In this document: in pieces, positions 27,276-36,057 of the stretch
How the letters are laid out: each line of letters begins with the position of its first letter
Position numbering within the stretch: the first letter of the stretch is position 1
Source of the DNA: Xylophilus sp. Leaf220
Lineage (GTDB): Bacteria > Pseudomonadota > Gammaproteobacteria > Burkholderiales > Burkholderiaceae_C
Assembly (NCBI RefSeq): GCF_001421705.1
Contig: NZ_LMKO01000011.1
Location: 1 to 49,534 of the forward strand
Length of the DNA stretch: 49,534 nucleotides
Direction of reading: 5' to 3'
Made by a program: the position numbers and the translations under genes
The notes under the pieces: generated by a model
Databases searched by the model: none
Seen by the model: only the letters and a program-made list of their open reading frames with translations
Told to the model about the DNA's origin: nothing

Positions 27276-28172
27276 TCAGGCCGCCTTGCGCGCGGCGTGG
27301 TAGCGGCCGGTGCCGCGATGCAGCACCCGGTCGGTCGCCGGCACGTCGCCCGGCTCGTATTCGGGCAGGCGCCGCACCCGCTCGTACAGCGGTCCGAAAT
27401 CGACCTCGGCGAGCTTCAGCAGGTCGTCCAGGCGGTCGAGCACGAAATACGTTTCCTGGAAGTCGTCGATCCGGTAGCGGGTGCGCATCACCCGCTCCAA
27501 GTCGAAGCCGATGCGGTTGGGCGACGCATCGTCCAGCGCGAAGACGCTTTCGGTGTACGACGAGGCGATGCCCGAACCGTAGATGCGCAGGCCGGCCGCC
27601 TCGCGCACCAGGCCGAACTCGACCGTGTACCAGTAGACCCGCGCCAGCTGCGGCAGCACGCCCAGCGCCTGCGCCCGCAGCCCGCCCTGGCCGTAGGCCT
27701 GCACGAAATCGGCGATCACCGGGTTCATCAGCATCGGCACATGGCCGAATACGTCATGGAAGACGTCGGGCTCTTCCAGGTAGTCGAGCTGCGCCGGCGT
27801 GCGGATGAACTGGCCCGCCGGAAAGCGGCGGTTCGCCAGGTGGTCGAAGAACACTTCGTCGGGCACCAGGCCCGGCACCGCCACCACCTGCCAGCCGGTG
27901 TGGCGCATCAGCACCTCGCTCAGCTGCTCGAAGTCGGGAATCTGCCCGGCGCCGATCGGCAGGGCCTGCATGCCGGCGACGAAGGCCTCGCAGGCGCGGC
28001 CGGGCAGCAGCTTCGACTGCCGCTCGAACAGGGTGCGCCAGGTGGCGTGCTCCTGCGGCGTGTAGCGCTCCCAGCCCTGCGGGATGGTCCAGTCGGGCCG
28101 CCCGGGCGGGCGGTCGGCACCGGCGGCGGCGCCGTGCAGGATGCGGGGGGATGTCTCGGCGGCGGGGCCCAT
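27276..28172 (-). CDS. phhA: Phenylalanine 4-monooxygenase
   Basis: The ATG at 28170-28172 follows an AGAGG site; an in-frame ATG nine codons upstream lacks one. The 298-residue enzyme converts phenylalanine to tyrosine using O2, tetrahydropterin and Fe(II). Iron ligands are visible as His139 and His144 ([10 protein letters not shown]) and Glu185 (YWYTVEFGL), with the same spacing as His138, His143 and Glu184 of the Chromobacterium enzyme. There is no regulatory ACT domain, as usual for bacterial forms. No pterin dehydratase (phhB) or Lrp/PhhR-type regulator is adjacent. It lies 140 bases downstream of the Bug receptor of module A and may be a separate unit. Confidence 0.94.
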   Translation of the reverse strand: MGPAAETSPRILHGAAAGADRPPGRPDWTIPQGWERYTPQEHATWRTLFERQSKLLPGRACEAFVAGMQALPIGAGQIPDFEQLSEVLMRHTGWQVVAVPGLVPDEVFFDHLANRRFPAGQFIRTPAQLDYLEEPDVFHDVFGHVPMLMNPVIADFVQAYGQGGLRAQALGVLPQLARVYWYTVEFGLVREAAGLRIYGSGIASSYTESVFALDDASPNRIGFDLERVMRTRYRIDDFQETYFVLDRLDDLLKLAEVDFGPLYERVRRLPEYEPGDVPATDRVLHRGTGRYHAARKAA

Positions 28173-28312
28173 GCAGGTTCCTCTCGTTGTGGTCTGCATG
28201 CACTGTAGCGGCGGCGGGCGGCAGGCTTTCTGCGAAGTTCTGTGCGGCGGCGCGGAACGGCGCATGTATGCGGCGCCGCGGCCGGTATCCGCGCGCGATG
28301 GCGCCGCAGCGA

Positions 28313-29302
28313 TCAATCCATCTGCACCTTGGCCTGCCGCACCACCGCGGCCATGCGCGCCAGTTCGGTCCGGAAGAAGGCGGCCGTCGCCTCGGGCGTC
28401 TGCATCTGGACGGTATAGCCCTGCGCCACCAGCGCGTCCCGAGCCTCGGGCATCGCTACCGCGGCCTTGAAGCCTTCGTAGAGGCGGTTGACCTCGGCCC
28501 GGGGCAGGCCGGCCGGTCCGATGGCGGCGATCCAGCCTTCCAGCGCGTAGTTCGGCAGGCCCTGCTCGGCGATGGTCGGCACCTCGGGCAGGGCCGGCGT
28601 GCGCTGCGCGGTGGTCACGCCCAGGGCACGCAACGCACCGGAGCGGATGTGCGCGGCGGCCGGCGCCACCGCCACCACCGCCAGCTGCACCTGGCCGCCC
28701 AGAACGTCGGCCATCAGCGGGCCCATGCCCCGGTAGGGGATGTGCTTGATCTGGACCTGCGCCTCGTGCACGAACATCTCGGCGCCCAGGTGCAGGATGG
28801 TGCCGTTGCCGCTCGATCCGTAGTTGAGCTGGCCCGGCCGGGACCGGGCCAGCGCGACCAGTTCCTGCACGTTCTTCGCCGGCACCGACGGGTGGGCCAC
28901 CAGCACGAAGGGCGTGGCGCCGATGACGGTGATCGGCGTGATGTCGTCGATCGCGTGGAACGGCACGCTCTTGTAGACGCTCGGGTTGACGACGTGGTTG
29001 TTGGAGACGATGCCGATCGTCTGCCCGTCCTTCGGAGCGCGCACCAGTTGCGCGGTACCGGTGATGCCGCCGGCGCCGGGCAGGTTCTCGATCACCACCG
29101 GCTGGCCCAGGGCCTTGCCGACGCTGGGGCCGATCGCCCGCATCGCGCCGTCGGCGCCCGACCCCGCCGACAGCGGCATGATGACCCGCAGCGGCTTGTC
29201 GCCGAACTGGGCGAACGCCGCGCCCGGAGCGGCGAAGGCGGCGGCCGCGAGCGCACCGAAGGCGCGGCGGTCGAGCGGGCGGGAGGCGGTGGCGTGGCGC
29301 AT
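28313..29302 (-). CDS. Bug-family periplasmic solute-binding receptor (module A)
   Basis: This 329-residue protein has an export signal (about residues 1-31) with RR before the hydrophobic core (LDRRAFGALAAAAFAAPGAA), so Tat export is possible. The TctC/Bug fold is shown by PLRVIMPLSAGSGADGAMRA (about 37-56), VVIENLPGAGGITGT (about 69-83), LNYGSSGNGTILHL and GGQVQLAVVAVAP. Bug receptors bind small carboxylates such as citrate, amino acids or aromatic acids, normally for a TctAB permease, which is absent here. It is downstream of and co-directional with the CoA-transferase gene, 73 bases away, so the ligand is probably the organic acid handled by that operon. Confidence 0.9.
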   Translation of the reverse strand: MRHATASRPLDRRAFGALAAAAFAAPGAAFAQFGDKPLRVIMPLSAGSGADGAMRAIGPSVGKALGQPVVIENLPGAGGITGTAQLVRAPKDGQTIGIVSNNHVVNPSVYKSVPFHAIDDITPITVIGATPFVLVAHPSVPAKNVQELVALARSRPGQLNYGSSGNGTILHLGAEMFVHEAQVQIKHIPYRGMGPLMADVLGGQVQLAVVAVAPAAAHIRSGALRALGVTTAQRTPALPEVPTIAEQGLPNYALEGWIAAIGPAGLPRAEVNRLYEGFKAAVAMPEARDALVAQGYTVQMQTPEATAAFFRTELARMAAVVRQAKVQMD

Positions 29303-29375
29303 GGGCTTGTCTCGTCGTTATGGTGGTGGGAAACAGTACGGGCACGCCGCCGCACGGCTGCGGCAGCGGGCGCTC

Positions 29376-30635
29376 TCAGGCCACGGCGGCGGCCGCATGC
29401 AGCGCCGCGATGCCGTCGGCGTCGTAGCCCAGGCCCTGCAGCAGCTCGCGGGTGTGCTCGCCCAGCGTGGGCGGGTGCAGGCGCACGCCCAGCCGCTCGC
29501 CGGCCATCGTGATCGGGAACAGCGCCGCCTGGGCGATGTCGCCGGCGTGCGGGCCGTCGGGCAGGCGGATGTCGGCCAGGCCGCCGGTGGCCCGCAGGTG
29601 CGGGTCGTCGAACAGCTCCTCGGGCCGGGCAATGGGCGCGAACGGCAGGCCGTGCCGCTCGAAGGTGGCCGACAGCTCCGCCACGGTATGGTCCGCCAGC
29701 CGCCGGCGCAGCGTGGCCAGCAGGGCGGGCCGGGCGACCACGCGGGCGTTGTTGGTGGCGTAAGCGGGTTCGGCCAGCAGGTCGGCATAGCCGAAGGCGT
29801 TGCAGAAGGTGGTCCACTGCGCGTCGCTCACCGCCGCCAGGAACACCTGGCCGTCCCGCACGGTGAACACGTCGTAGACCGCCCAGGCGGAGATGCGCTC
29901 GGGCATCGGCGCGGCGGCCTGCCCGGTGATCGCGTACTGCAGCATGTGCTGGCCGACCAGGAACACGTTGTTCTCGAACAGGGCCGACTGCACCTCCTGG
30001 CCCACGCCGGTCTGCATCCGCTGCATCAGCGCGCCCAGCGCGCCGATGGCGCCGAACATGCCGCCCATGATGTCGTTGACGCTGGTGCCGGCGCGCAGCG
30101 GGTCGCCGGGCCGGCCGGTCATGTAGGCCAGGCCGCCCATCATCTGCACCACCTCGTCGAGCGCTGTGCGGTGCTGGTACGGCCCCGGCAGGAAGCCCTT
30201 GTGGCTGACGTAGACCACCCGCGGGTTGACCTTCGACAGCGCGGCATGGTCCAGGCCGTACTTGGCCATGGCGCCGGGCCGGAAGTTCTCGGCCACCACG
30301 TCGGCGGTGCCGCAGAGCTTGTGCGCCACCTCCAGCCCCGCGGGGCTGCGCAGGTCGAGCGCGATGCTCTTCTTGTTGCGGTTGAACATCGGGAAGAAGC
30401 CCGCGCCCGCGCCCAGCAGGTGCCGGGTGCGGTCGCCGTCGATCGGCTCGACCTTGATCACCTCGGCGCCCATGTCGGCCAGCACCATGCCGCAGGTCGG
30501 GCCCATGACCATGTGGGTGAATTCGACGACGCGGATGCCGTCGAGGGGCAGCCGGCGCGGCGCGGCGCGGGCACTCGCCGCGCCTTCCGCGGTGTCGGAC
30601 AGGGCGGCATGCGCCGCGGCGGTGGAGGTGTTCAT
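29376..30635 (-). CDS. CaiB/BaiF (family III) CoA-transferase
   Basis: The ATG at 30633-30635 overlaps the upstream lyase stop (ATGA), giving 419 residues. Family motifs include LDGIRVVEFTHMVMGPTCGM (about 31-50), LADMGAEVIKVEP, the KKSIALDLRSPAG nucleotide region and the region around the catalytic Asp, NDIMGGMFGAIGALGAL (the family Asp lies near GTSVNDIMGG). These enzymes move CoA from an acyl-CoA such as succinyl-CoA to a free carboxylic acid. With the HMG-CoA-lyase-like partner, the logical route is activation of a branched hydroxy-dicarboxylate and cleavage to smaller CoA esters, as in citramalate or itaconate breakdown; this is inference. Confidence 0.9.
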   Translation of the reverse strand: MNTSTAAAHAALSDTAEGAASARAAPRRLPLDGIRVVEFTHMVMGPTCGMVLADMGAEVIKVEPIDGDRTRHLLGAGAGFFPMFNRNKKSIALDLRSPAGLEVAHKLCGTADVVAENFRPGAMAKYGLDHAALSKVNPRVVYVSHKGFLPGPYQHRTALDEVVQMMGGLAYMTGRPGDPLRAGTSVNDIMGGMFGAIGALGALMQRMQTGVGQEVQSALFENNVFLVGQHMLQYAITGQAAAPMPERISAWAVYDVFTVRDGQVFLAAVSDAQWTTFCNAFGYADLLAEPAYATNNARVVARPALLATLRRRLADHTVAELSATFERHGLPFAPIARPEELFDDPHLRATGGLADIRLPDGPHAGDIAQAALFPITMAGERLGVRLHPPTLGEHTRELLQGLGYDADGIAALHAAAAVA

Positions 30636-31642
30636 GCGCAGGCGGTCTCGCGGGGGATGGAAGCACCGCCCGGCACCGGCAGGCCGGGCGTGGCGGGGAC
30701 GAAGGTCTTCGGAAAGCCGGCGCGCCAGAGGGTACCCTGCAGCGTCTCGCCGTCGAGCCAGCCGGCGATGCGCTGCCGCAGCGCCAGCAGCGCCGGCAGA
30801 TCCAGGCCGGTGGCGATGCCCATGCTCTCGAGCATGAAGGCCAGGTCCTCGGTGTCGACGTTGCCGCTGGCGCCGGGCGCATGCGGGCAGCCGCCGATGC
30901 CGGCCAGGCAGGCGTCGAAGCGGTCGATGCCCACCTCGAGCGCCGCGTAGGCGTTGGCCAGGCCCATGCCGCGGGTGTCGTGGAAATGGGCGCTCCAGAG
31001 CCGGTCGCCGGCGATGCGGCGGGCCGCCTCGAACAGGTCGCGCACGGCGCCCGGGTCGGCATAGCCCACGGTGTCGGCCAGGCTCACCCGGTCGGCGCCG
31101 GCGTCCAGCAGGCCCTGCATGCAGCGCAGCACCGCGTGCGGCTCCACCCGGCCCTGGAGGGTGCAGCCGAAGGCGGTGCCGATGCCGCCGTCGATCAGCG
31201 CCTTCGATCCGGCGGCGTCGCGCGCCGCGCGGATGCGGCCGACCTCGGCGATCACCTCGTCGGGCGTGCGGCGCAGGTTGGCCAGGCTGTGGGCATGGCT
31301 GGCCGAGAGCGGCACGATCATCGCGTCGGCCCCGTGGGCCAGCGCCAGCTCGGCGCCGCGCAGGTTGGGCACCAGCACCGAGGCGAACACGCCGGGCAGC
31401 GCCCGCGCGGCGGCCAGGAGGTCGGCGGTGTCGGCCAGCTGCGGCATCAGGCGGGCCGGCACGAAGGAGCCGACCTCGATCTCGCAAAGCCCGGCCGCAT
31501 GCGCATCGCGCAGCCAGGCGATCTTGTCCGCGGTGGGCACCACCCGCGCGATGCTCTGCAGCCCGTCGCGCAGGCCGACTTCGCGCAGCGTGGCACGGCG
31601 TGGCCGCGCGGCCGGCGCGCTGGAGGCCAAGGGAATGTTCAT
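30632..31642 (-). CDS. HMG-CoA lyase-like TIM-barrel enzyme
   Basis: This 336-residue protein begins its catalytic domain with LREVGLRDGLQSI (about residues 19-31), the family motif carrying the metal-binding Asp and catalytic Arg. It continues with IEVGSFVPARLMPQ (about 55-68), VSLADTVGYADPG, and SAHFHDTRGMGLANAYAAL, which holds the HxH metal ligands. The flexible-loop motif GGCPHAPGASGNVDTED carries the catalytic Cys. The family cleaves 3-hydroxy-3-methylglutaryl-CoA or citramalyl-CoA. It is the first gene of the operon, overlapping the CoA-transferase by four bases, and is divergent from a LysR gene. Whether the substrate is HMG-CoA or citramalyl-CoA cannot be decided from sequence. Confidence 0.9.
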   Translation of the reverse strand: MNIPLASSAPAARPRRATLREVGLRDGLQSIARVVPTADKIAWLRDAHAAGLCEIEVGSFVPARLMPQLADTADLLAAARALPGVFASVLVPNLRGAELALAHGADAMIVPLSASHAHSLANLRRTPDEVIAEVGRIRAARDAAGSKALIDGGIGTAFGCTLQGRVEPHAVLRCMQGLLDAGADRVSLADTVGYADPGAVRDLFEAARRIAGDRLWSAHFHDTRGMGLANAYAALEVGIDRFDACLAGIGGCPHAPGASGNVDTEDLAFMLESMGIATGLDLPALLALRQRIAGWLDGETLQGTLWRAGFPKTFVPATPGLPVPGGASIPRETACA

Positions 31643-31706
31643 GCGTTCGTCTCCGTGGGGAAGCGCCGGGGCCCGGCGGGCGCCACGCTCTACCGCAGTC
31701 TAGGCA

Positions 31707-31738
31707 TTCCGAAACGATTCGCAAGATTTCATTCGGAA
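31707..31738. promoter_or_regulatory. Inverted repeat, candidate LysR operator for module A
   Basis: TTCCGAA (31707-31713) and TTCGGAA (31732-31738) are perfect reverse complements separated by 18 bases of AT-rich sequence. They lie in the divergent gap between the lyase start (31642) and the LysR start (31787), where a LysR regulator is expected to bind. Confidence 0.5.
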
Positions 31739-31786
31739 CCCTTAAGATGCCGAACCGGAATACCTGAGGCGCCAGCCCGTTCTAAC

Positions 31787-32722
31787 GTGAACCTTGACCT
31801 GACCAGCCTGCGCCTTTTCGCCGCCGTGTGCGAGACCGGCAACATCGCCCGCGCCGGCGAGCAGCAGCGCATCGCCGGATCGGCGATCAGCAAGCGGATG
31901 GCGCAGCTCGAGCACGCGGTCGGCACGCCGCTGCTGGTGCGCAGGCGCCGCGGCGTGGCGCCCACCACCGCCGGCGAGACGCTGCTGGAACACACCCGGG
32001 CGGTGCTGCTCAACCTGGAGCGGATCGAGCGCGACATGGCGGCCTACGCCACCGGCGTACGCGGCCAGGTGCGGGTGCTGGCCACCGCCTCGGTGCTGGC
32101 CGAGTCGCTGGCCGACGACGTGGCCGCCTTCCTGCAGCTGCCGGCGCACCGCGACATCCAGGTGCACATCGAGGAGCAGCTCAGCCCCGGCGTGGTCCGC
32201 GGCGTGCGGGAGGGCAGCGCCTCGCTCGGCATCTGCTGGGACGCGGCCGACCTGCAGGGGCTGCAGAGCCGCACCTACCGCAGCGACCACCTGGCGATCG
32301 TCGCCTACCCCGGCCATCCGGTGGCCGAGCGCCGCAGCATCGCCTTCGCCGAGGCGCTCGACCACGAATTCGTCGGCATGCCCGCCCTGAGCGCGGTGCA
32401 GGTGGTGCTGCAGCGCGCCGCCGCGGTGGCCGGCCGGCCGCTGGTGCACCGGATGCTGGTGTCGAACTTCGACGCCGCGCTGCGGGTGGTGCGCGCCCGG
32501 CTCGGCATCAGCATCGTGCCGCAGGAGGTGGCCGAGCCCTATGCCGCCGCCTACGGCCTGGCCGTGGTGCCGCTGGCAGACCCCTGGGCGCGGCGGCGGT
32601 TCGCGATCTGCCTGCGCGACCTGCAGACGCTCTCGCCGGCCGCGGCCCTGCTGCTGGCGCACCTGGAGGCGGTCGGCCGGAGCCCAGCCGCCCACGCCAC
32701 TCCGGATCCACGGGAAAAGTAG
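31787..32722 (+). CDS. LysR-family regulator (module A)
   Basis: The GTG at 31787 gives 311 residues; the frame is open far upstream but only as a shadow of the lyase gene. The winged helix-turn-helix is residues 1-60 (NLDLTSLRLFAAVCETGNIA, then AISKRMAQLEHAVGTPLLVR). The effector domain follows from about 90 (GQVRVLATASVLAESLADDV). The sequence looks like the group often seen beside CoA-transferase/lyase operons. Divergence from the lyase-CoA-transferase-Bug operon and the TTCCGAA dyad between them suggest it controls that operon and itself. Confidence 0.88.
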   Translation: MNLDLTSLRLFAAVCETGNIARAGEQQRIAGSAISKRMAQLEHAVGTPLLVRRRRGVAPTTAGETLLEHTRAVLLNLERIERDMAAYATGVRGQVRVLATASVLAESLADDVAAFLQLPAHRDIQVHIEEQLSPGVVRGVREGSASLGICWDAADLQGLQSRTYRSDHLAIVAYPGHPVAERRSIAFAEALDHEFVGMPALSAVQVVLQRAAAVAGRPLVHRMLVSNFDAALRVVRARLGISIVPQEVAEPYAAAYGLAVVPLADPWARRRFAICLRDLQTLSPAAALLLAHLEAVGRSPAAHATPDPREK

Positions 32723-32751
32723 CCGCAGCCCGCTCCACGCACCGACCATCA

Positions 32752-32768
32752 GCTACACTTTCCATAGC
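32752..32768 (+). repeat. Possible dispersed repeat, copy 4
   Basis: gctacactttccatagc matches the core of copy 2 in 14 of 17 bases and is followed by a GC-rich sequence with ccgg and cggtcgg. It lies between the LysR gene and the diguanylate cyclase gene. The match is short and could be chance. Confidence 0.3.
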
Positions 32769-32876
32769 ATCCCGGAGTTTCGCCGACCGGGCTTCCACGC
32801 GGTCGGCCAGAATGCATGCGGGCTTTCCGCGGCCGGACACCGATCCGGTCCCGCCCAGGGACGTCGCCTCCATTCG

Positions 32877-34295
32877 ATGCCCCGCCCTGCCGAGACTTCA
32901 CCGCACATGCCCACCATCGGAATCGACGTCTCCCTCGCCCAGGTCATGGACCTGATGGTCGACGCCGTCTGCGTGGTGGACCCGGCCGGGCGGTTCCTGT
33001 TCGTCAGCGCGTCGGGCGAGCGGATCTTCGGCTACCGGCCCGAGGAGATGCTGGGCCGGCCGATGCTGGAGCTGGTGCACCCCGACGACCGGCAGCGCAC
33101 GCTGCGGGCGGTCGACGAGCTGGTCGCCGGGCACCTGCAGCCGCACTTCTACAACCGCTACCTGCGCAAGGACGGCCGGGCGGTCGACATCATGTGGTCG
33201 GCCCGCTGGTCCGAAGCGGGGCAGGTGCGGGTGGCGGTGGCGCGCGACGTCACCGCGCTCAAGCATGCCGAGCGGCGCCAGGCCGCGATGCTGGCGCTGG
33301 CCGAGGCGGCCTACGCCGCGGTCGACGTGCGGGCGCTGCTGCAGCAGGTCCACCAGATCGTGCGCGGCCTGCTGCCGGCCAGCGGCTTCGGCGTGGCGCT
33401 GCACGACGCCGCCAGCGGCCGGCCGCGCTTCGCCTACGCCAGCGGCCTGCCCGCGGCCGAGGGGCCGATGCCCGCGGCCCGCACCCTGTCGGCCGACGTG
33501 ATCCAGAGCGGCCAGCCGCTGCACTACACCGCGCAGGACCGTTCCGCCCGCCCCGGCCCGCCGCCGGGCGACCTGGCGGCCGACGCGCTCGACTGGCTGG
33601 GTGTGCCGCTGCACGGCCAGGCGGGGGTGATCGGGGCGCTGTCGGTCCAGCGCCGGGCGGGCGATGCCGGCTACGACGAACGCGACATCGAACTGCTGCA
33701 GTTCGTCTCGACCCAGGTGGCGGCCGCCATCGAGCGCCGGCAGAGCGAGGCGCGGCTGCGCCACCTGGCCGAATACGACATGCTGACCGGCCTACCCAAC
33801 CGGGCGCTGCTCGACGAGCGGCTGCGCGCCGGCCTGGCGCGGGTGCGGCAGGCGGGCAGCCGGTTCGCGGTCCTCTACCTCGACCTGGACGGCTTCAAGC
33901 AGGTCAACGACACCCTGGGCCACGCGGTGGGCGACCAGCTGCTGCAGGAGGTGGCGATCCGGCTCTGCGCCAGCGTGCGGATCTCCGACACGGTGGGCCG
34001 CATGGGCGGCGACGAATTCATGGTGCTGCTGCACGACGTGGGCGAGGCGCCGCAGGCGCTGCAGACCGCCGAGAAGATCCGCGCCGCACTGGCGCAGCCT
34101 TTCGCGCTGGCCGGGCAGGCGGTGCAGGTGGCGGCCAGCATCGGCATCGCGCTGGTGCCGTCGCACGGCGACGAGATCGGCCTGCTGCTGCGGCAGGCCG
34201 ATGCGGCGATGTACCGCGCCAAGCGCGACGGCGGCAACCGGCTCTGCGTGGCCGAAGCCCGGGCCGACCGTGGCGCCATGGACGCCGCCCCCTAG
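32877..34295 (+). CDS. PAS-GAF-GGDEF diguanylate cyclase
   Basis: The ATG at 32877 gives 472 residues; a second ATG at 32907 is possible. There are no membrane segments. A PAS domain (about 20-130; VDAVCVVDPAGRFLFVSASG) is followed by a GAF domain (about 140-285) and a GGDEF domain (about 297-460). The active site is intact (RMGGDEFMVLL), and an inhibitory RxxD site (RISD) lies five residues upstream, so product inhibition by c-di-GMP is expected. The catalytic domain starts EYDMLTGLPNRALL. The sensed signal is unknown. It stands alone between modules A and B. Confidence 0.93.
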   Translation: MPRPAETSPHMPTIGIDVSLAQVMDLMVDAVCVVDPAGRFLFVSASGERIFGYRPEEMLGRPMLELVHPDDRQRTLRAVDELVAGHLQPHFYNRYLRKDGRAVDIMWSARWSEAGQVRVAVARDVTALKHAERRQAAMLALAEAAYAAVDVRALLQQVHQIVRGLLPASGFGVALHDAASGRPRFAYASGLPAAEGPMPAARTLSADVIQSGQPLHYTAQDRSARPGPPPGDLAADALDWLGVPLHGQAGVIGALSVQRRAGDAGYDERDIELLQFVSTQVAAAIERRQSEARLRHLAEYDMLTGLPNRALLDERLRAGLARVRQAGSRFAVLYLDLDGFKQVNDTLGHAVGDQLLQEVAIRLCASVRISDTVGRMGGDEFMVLLHDVGEAPQALQTAEKIRAALAQPFALAGQAVQVAASIGIALVPSHGDEIGLLLRQADAAMYRAKRDGGNRLCVAEARADRGAMDAAP

Positions 34296-34400
34296 CGGCC
34301 CGGGCCCGGCAGGGCGCACGATCCGGCATCGCCGCAGCTTCCGTGCCTGCGCCGGCCGACGGCGGCACGGCGGTGCGCCGGCGCCGGCGCCGGTGGACGG

Positions 34401-36047
34401 TCAGGCCACGGCGGCCTCCAGCTCCGGGATGCCGGCCGACAGCGCTAGCACCCGGCGCGCCTGGCCGACGGACACCGCGCCCGCGCCGCCGGTCCAGGCG
34501 ACGAACTGGTCGGGGCGTACCAGCACCAGCCGGGCACCGTACCGGGTCTGCTCGCCGCTGCCGGTGGCCTCCACCACCGTGAGGGGCAGGTTCTGCGCGG
34601 CCGCGGCATCGCGGAACGCCTGGACGGCCGACGCGTCGGCATCGAATGCCAGCAGGGTGAAGCCTTCGCCCAGCGCCTCGTAGACATTGCGCCCCGACGG
34701 CAGCGCCGCGGGCGCCAGATGGTGGCCGGGCCGGGCGTCGAACCGGTGGGAGCCGCTGGCGCTGCTGGTGCGGTCTTCTCCGCCCCAGACGACGGTGGAG
34801 CCTTCGTAGTGCGGCTCGAAGGCGTGCACCTCGCCGACGGCGCCCTGGGCCCGCGCCGTCCATGCCGCCTCGAACGCGGCCAGGTCGCGCGACGGGTCGT
34901 GCGCATCCAGGAAAACGCGGTCGTCCTCGATGGACTTGGCGATGAAGTCGCGCATGGTCGAGGCGAAGACCGGACGCCGCTCGGCGTCGTAGGAGTCGAG
35001 CAGGCGCTCGCCACCCCAGCCCTGCAAGGTGGCCGCCAGCTTCCAGCCCAGGTTGCGGGCGTCCTCCAAGCCGGAGTTGACGCCGTAGCCGCCGTAGGGC
35101 GGATGGCTGTGCGCCGCGTCCCCGGCGACGAAGATGCGGCCGGCACGGTAGCGATCGGCCAGCATGAAGCGCAGGTCCCAGAAGCCGATGTGCTCGAACT
35201 CCACATCGAACGGCGCACCCACCGCCTCGTGCAGGTAGGCCGCGAAGTCGAAGTTGTCCTTGGTGGTGCCGGGCGGCACCGGCGCATGGAAGAACCAGGT
35301 GCTGCCCAGGTCCACCCGGCCGAAGAACTTCCAGTAGCCCTTCAGCTCCGGCTGCAGCACGTTGTAGTAGGACTTGCCGGGGTAGCGCTCCAGCAGCCGG
35401 TGCAGCTCGCGCGACCGGAAGACCAGCAGCACCATCATCCGGTCGTGGTCGGTGCGGGTCTGGGCGATGCCCGCCTGCTCCCGCACCACCGAGCGGGCCC
35501 CGTCGGCGCCGACCGCATAGGCGCAGCGCAGCACGCGCTCGCCCTCGCCGCCCCGCTCGGCGATCGTGACCGACACGCCGTCGTCGTCCTGCGCCACGCT
35601 CCGGGTCTCCCAGCCGTACACCGTCCGCACCGAGGGCAGCTCGGCCACGCGCTGGCGCAGCACCGCTTCGGTCGCGTACTGCGGCAGCCGCTCGTTGCCG
35701 GTGAAATAGTAGGGCTTGACAAGTTCGCGCTGCAGCCAGTCGTAGGTATGCGGGCCCAGCAGGCTGCCGTGCGCCGTGAGGCCGCCGATGCCGTATTCGA
35801 CCGGAATGGTGCGTGCGGCACGCAGCCGCTTCTCGGCACCCCAGAAGTGGAAGTGCTCCATCGTCCGCTGGGTCAGGTTCTGTCCCTTGGGGATCGGCTG
35901 GGGCTGCGGGTAGCGCTCCACCACCACGACCCGCACGCCGCGCTGGCCGAGCTCGATGGCGAGCCCCATGCCCACCGGCCCGCCTCCGGCGATGACCACC
36001 TCGGCATCGTGCTGCGCATTCGCTTGTTCTGTGTGCATTGCGTTCAT
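34401..36047 (-). CDS. FAD-dependent aromatic-ring hydroxylase (PheA/TfdB family)
   Basis: This 548-residue class A flavoprotein has the FAD-binding Rossmann motif VVIAGGGPVGMGLAIELG (about residues 17-34), the NAD(P)H/FAD DG motif VGADGARSVVREQ, and the second FAD motif IFVAGDAAHSHPPYGGYGVN (about 308-327). The C-terminal ~130 residues form the thioredoxin-like domain of phenol-hydroxylase relatives. Such enzymes add a hydroxyl to phenolic substrates with NAD(P)H and O2; the substrate is not readable. It lies 10 bases downstream of a Bug receptor gene in the same operon and opposite a LysR gene, so uptake and hydroxylation of an aromatic acid is a fair guess. Confidence 0.9.
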   Translation of the reverse strand: MNAMHTEQANAQHDAEVVIAGGGPVGMGLAIELGQRGVRVVVVERYPQPQPIPKGQNLTQRTMEHFHFWGAEKRLRAARTIPVEYGIGGLTAHGSLLGPHTYDWLQRELVKPYYFTGNERLPQYATEAVLRQRVAELPSVRTVYGWETRSVAQDDDGVSVTIAERGGEGERVLRCAYAVGADGARSVVREQAGIAQTRTDHDRMMVLLVFRSRELHRLLERYPGKSYYNVLQPELKGYWKFFGRVDLGSTWFFHAPVPPGTTKDNFDFAAYLHEAVGAPFDVEFEHIGFWDLRFMLADRYRAGRIFVAGDAAHSHPPYGGYGVNSGLEDARNLGWKLAATLQGWGGERLLDSYDAERRPVFASTMRDFIAKSIEDDRVFLDAHDPSRDLAAFEAAWTARAQGAVGEVHAFEPHYEGSTVVWGGEDRTSSASGSHRFDARPGHHLAPAALPSGRNVYEALGEGFTLLAFDADASAVQAFRDAAAAQNLPLTVVEATGSGEQTRYGARLVLVRPDQFVAWTGGAGAVSVGQARRVLALSAGIPELEAAVA

Positions 36048-36057
36048 TCGTTGTGTG

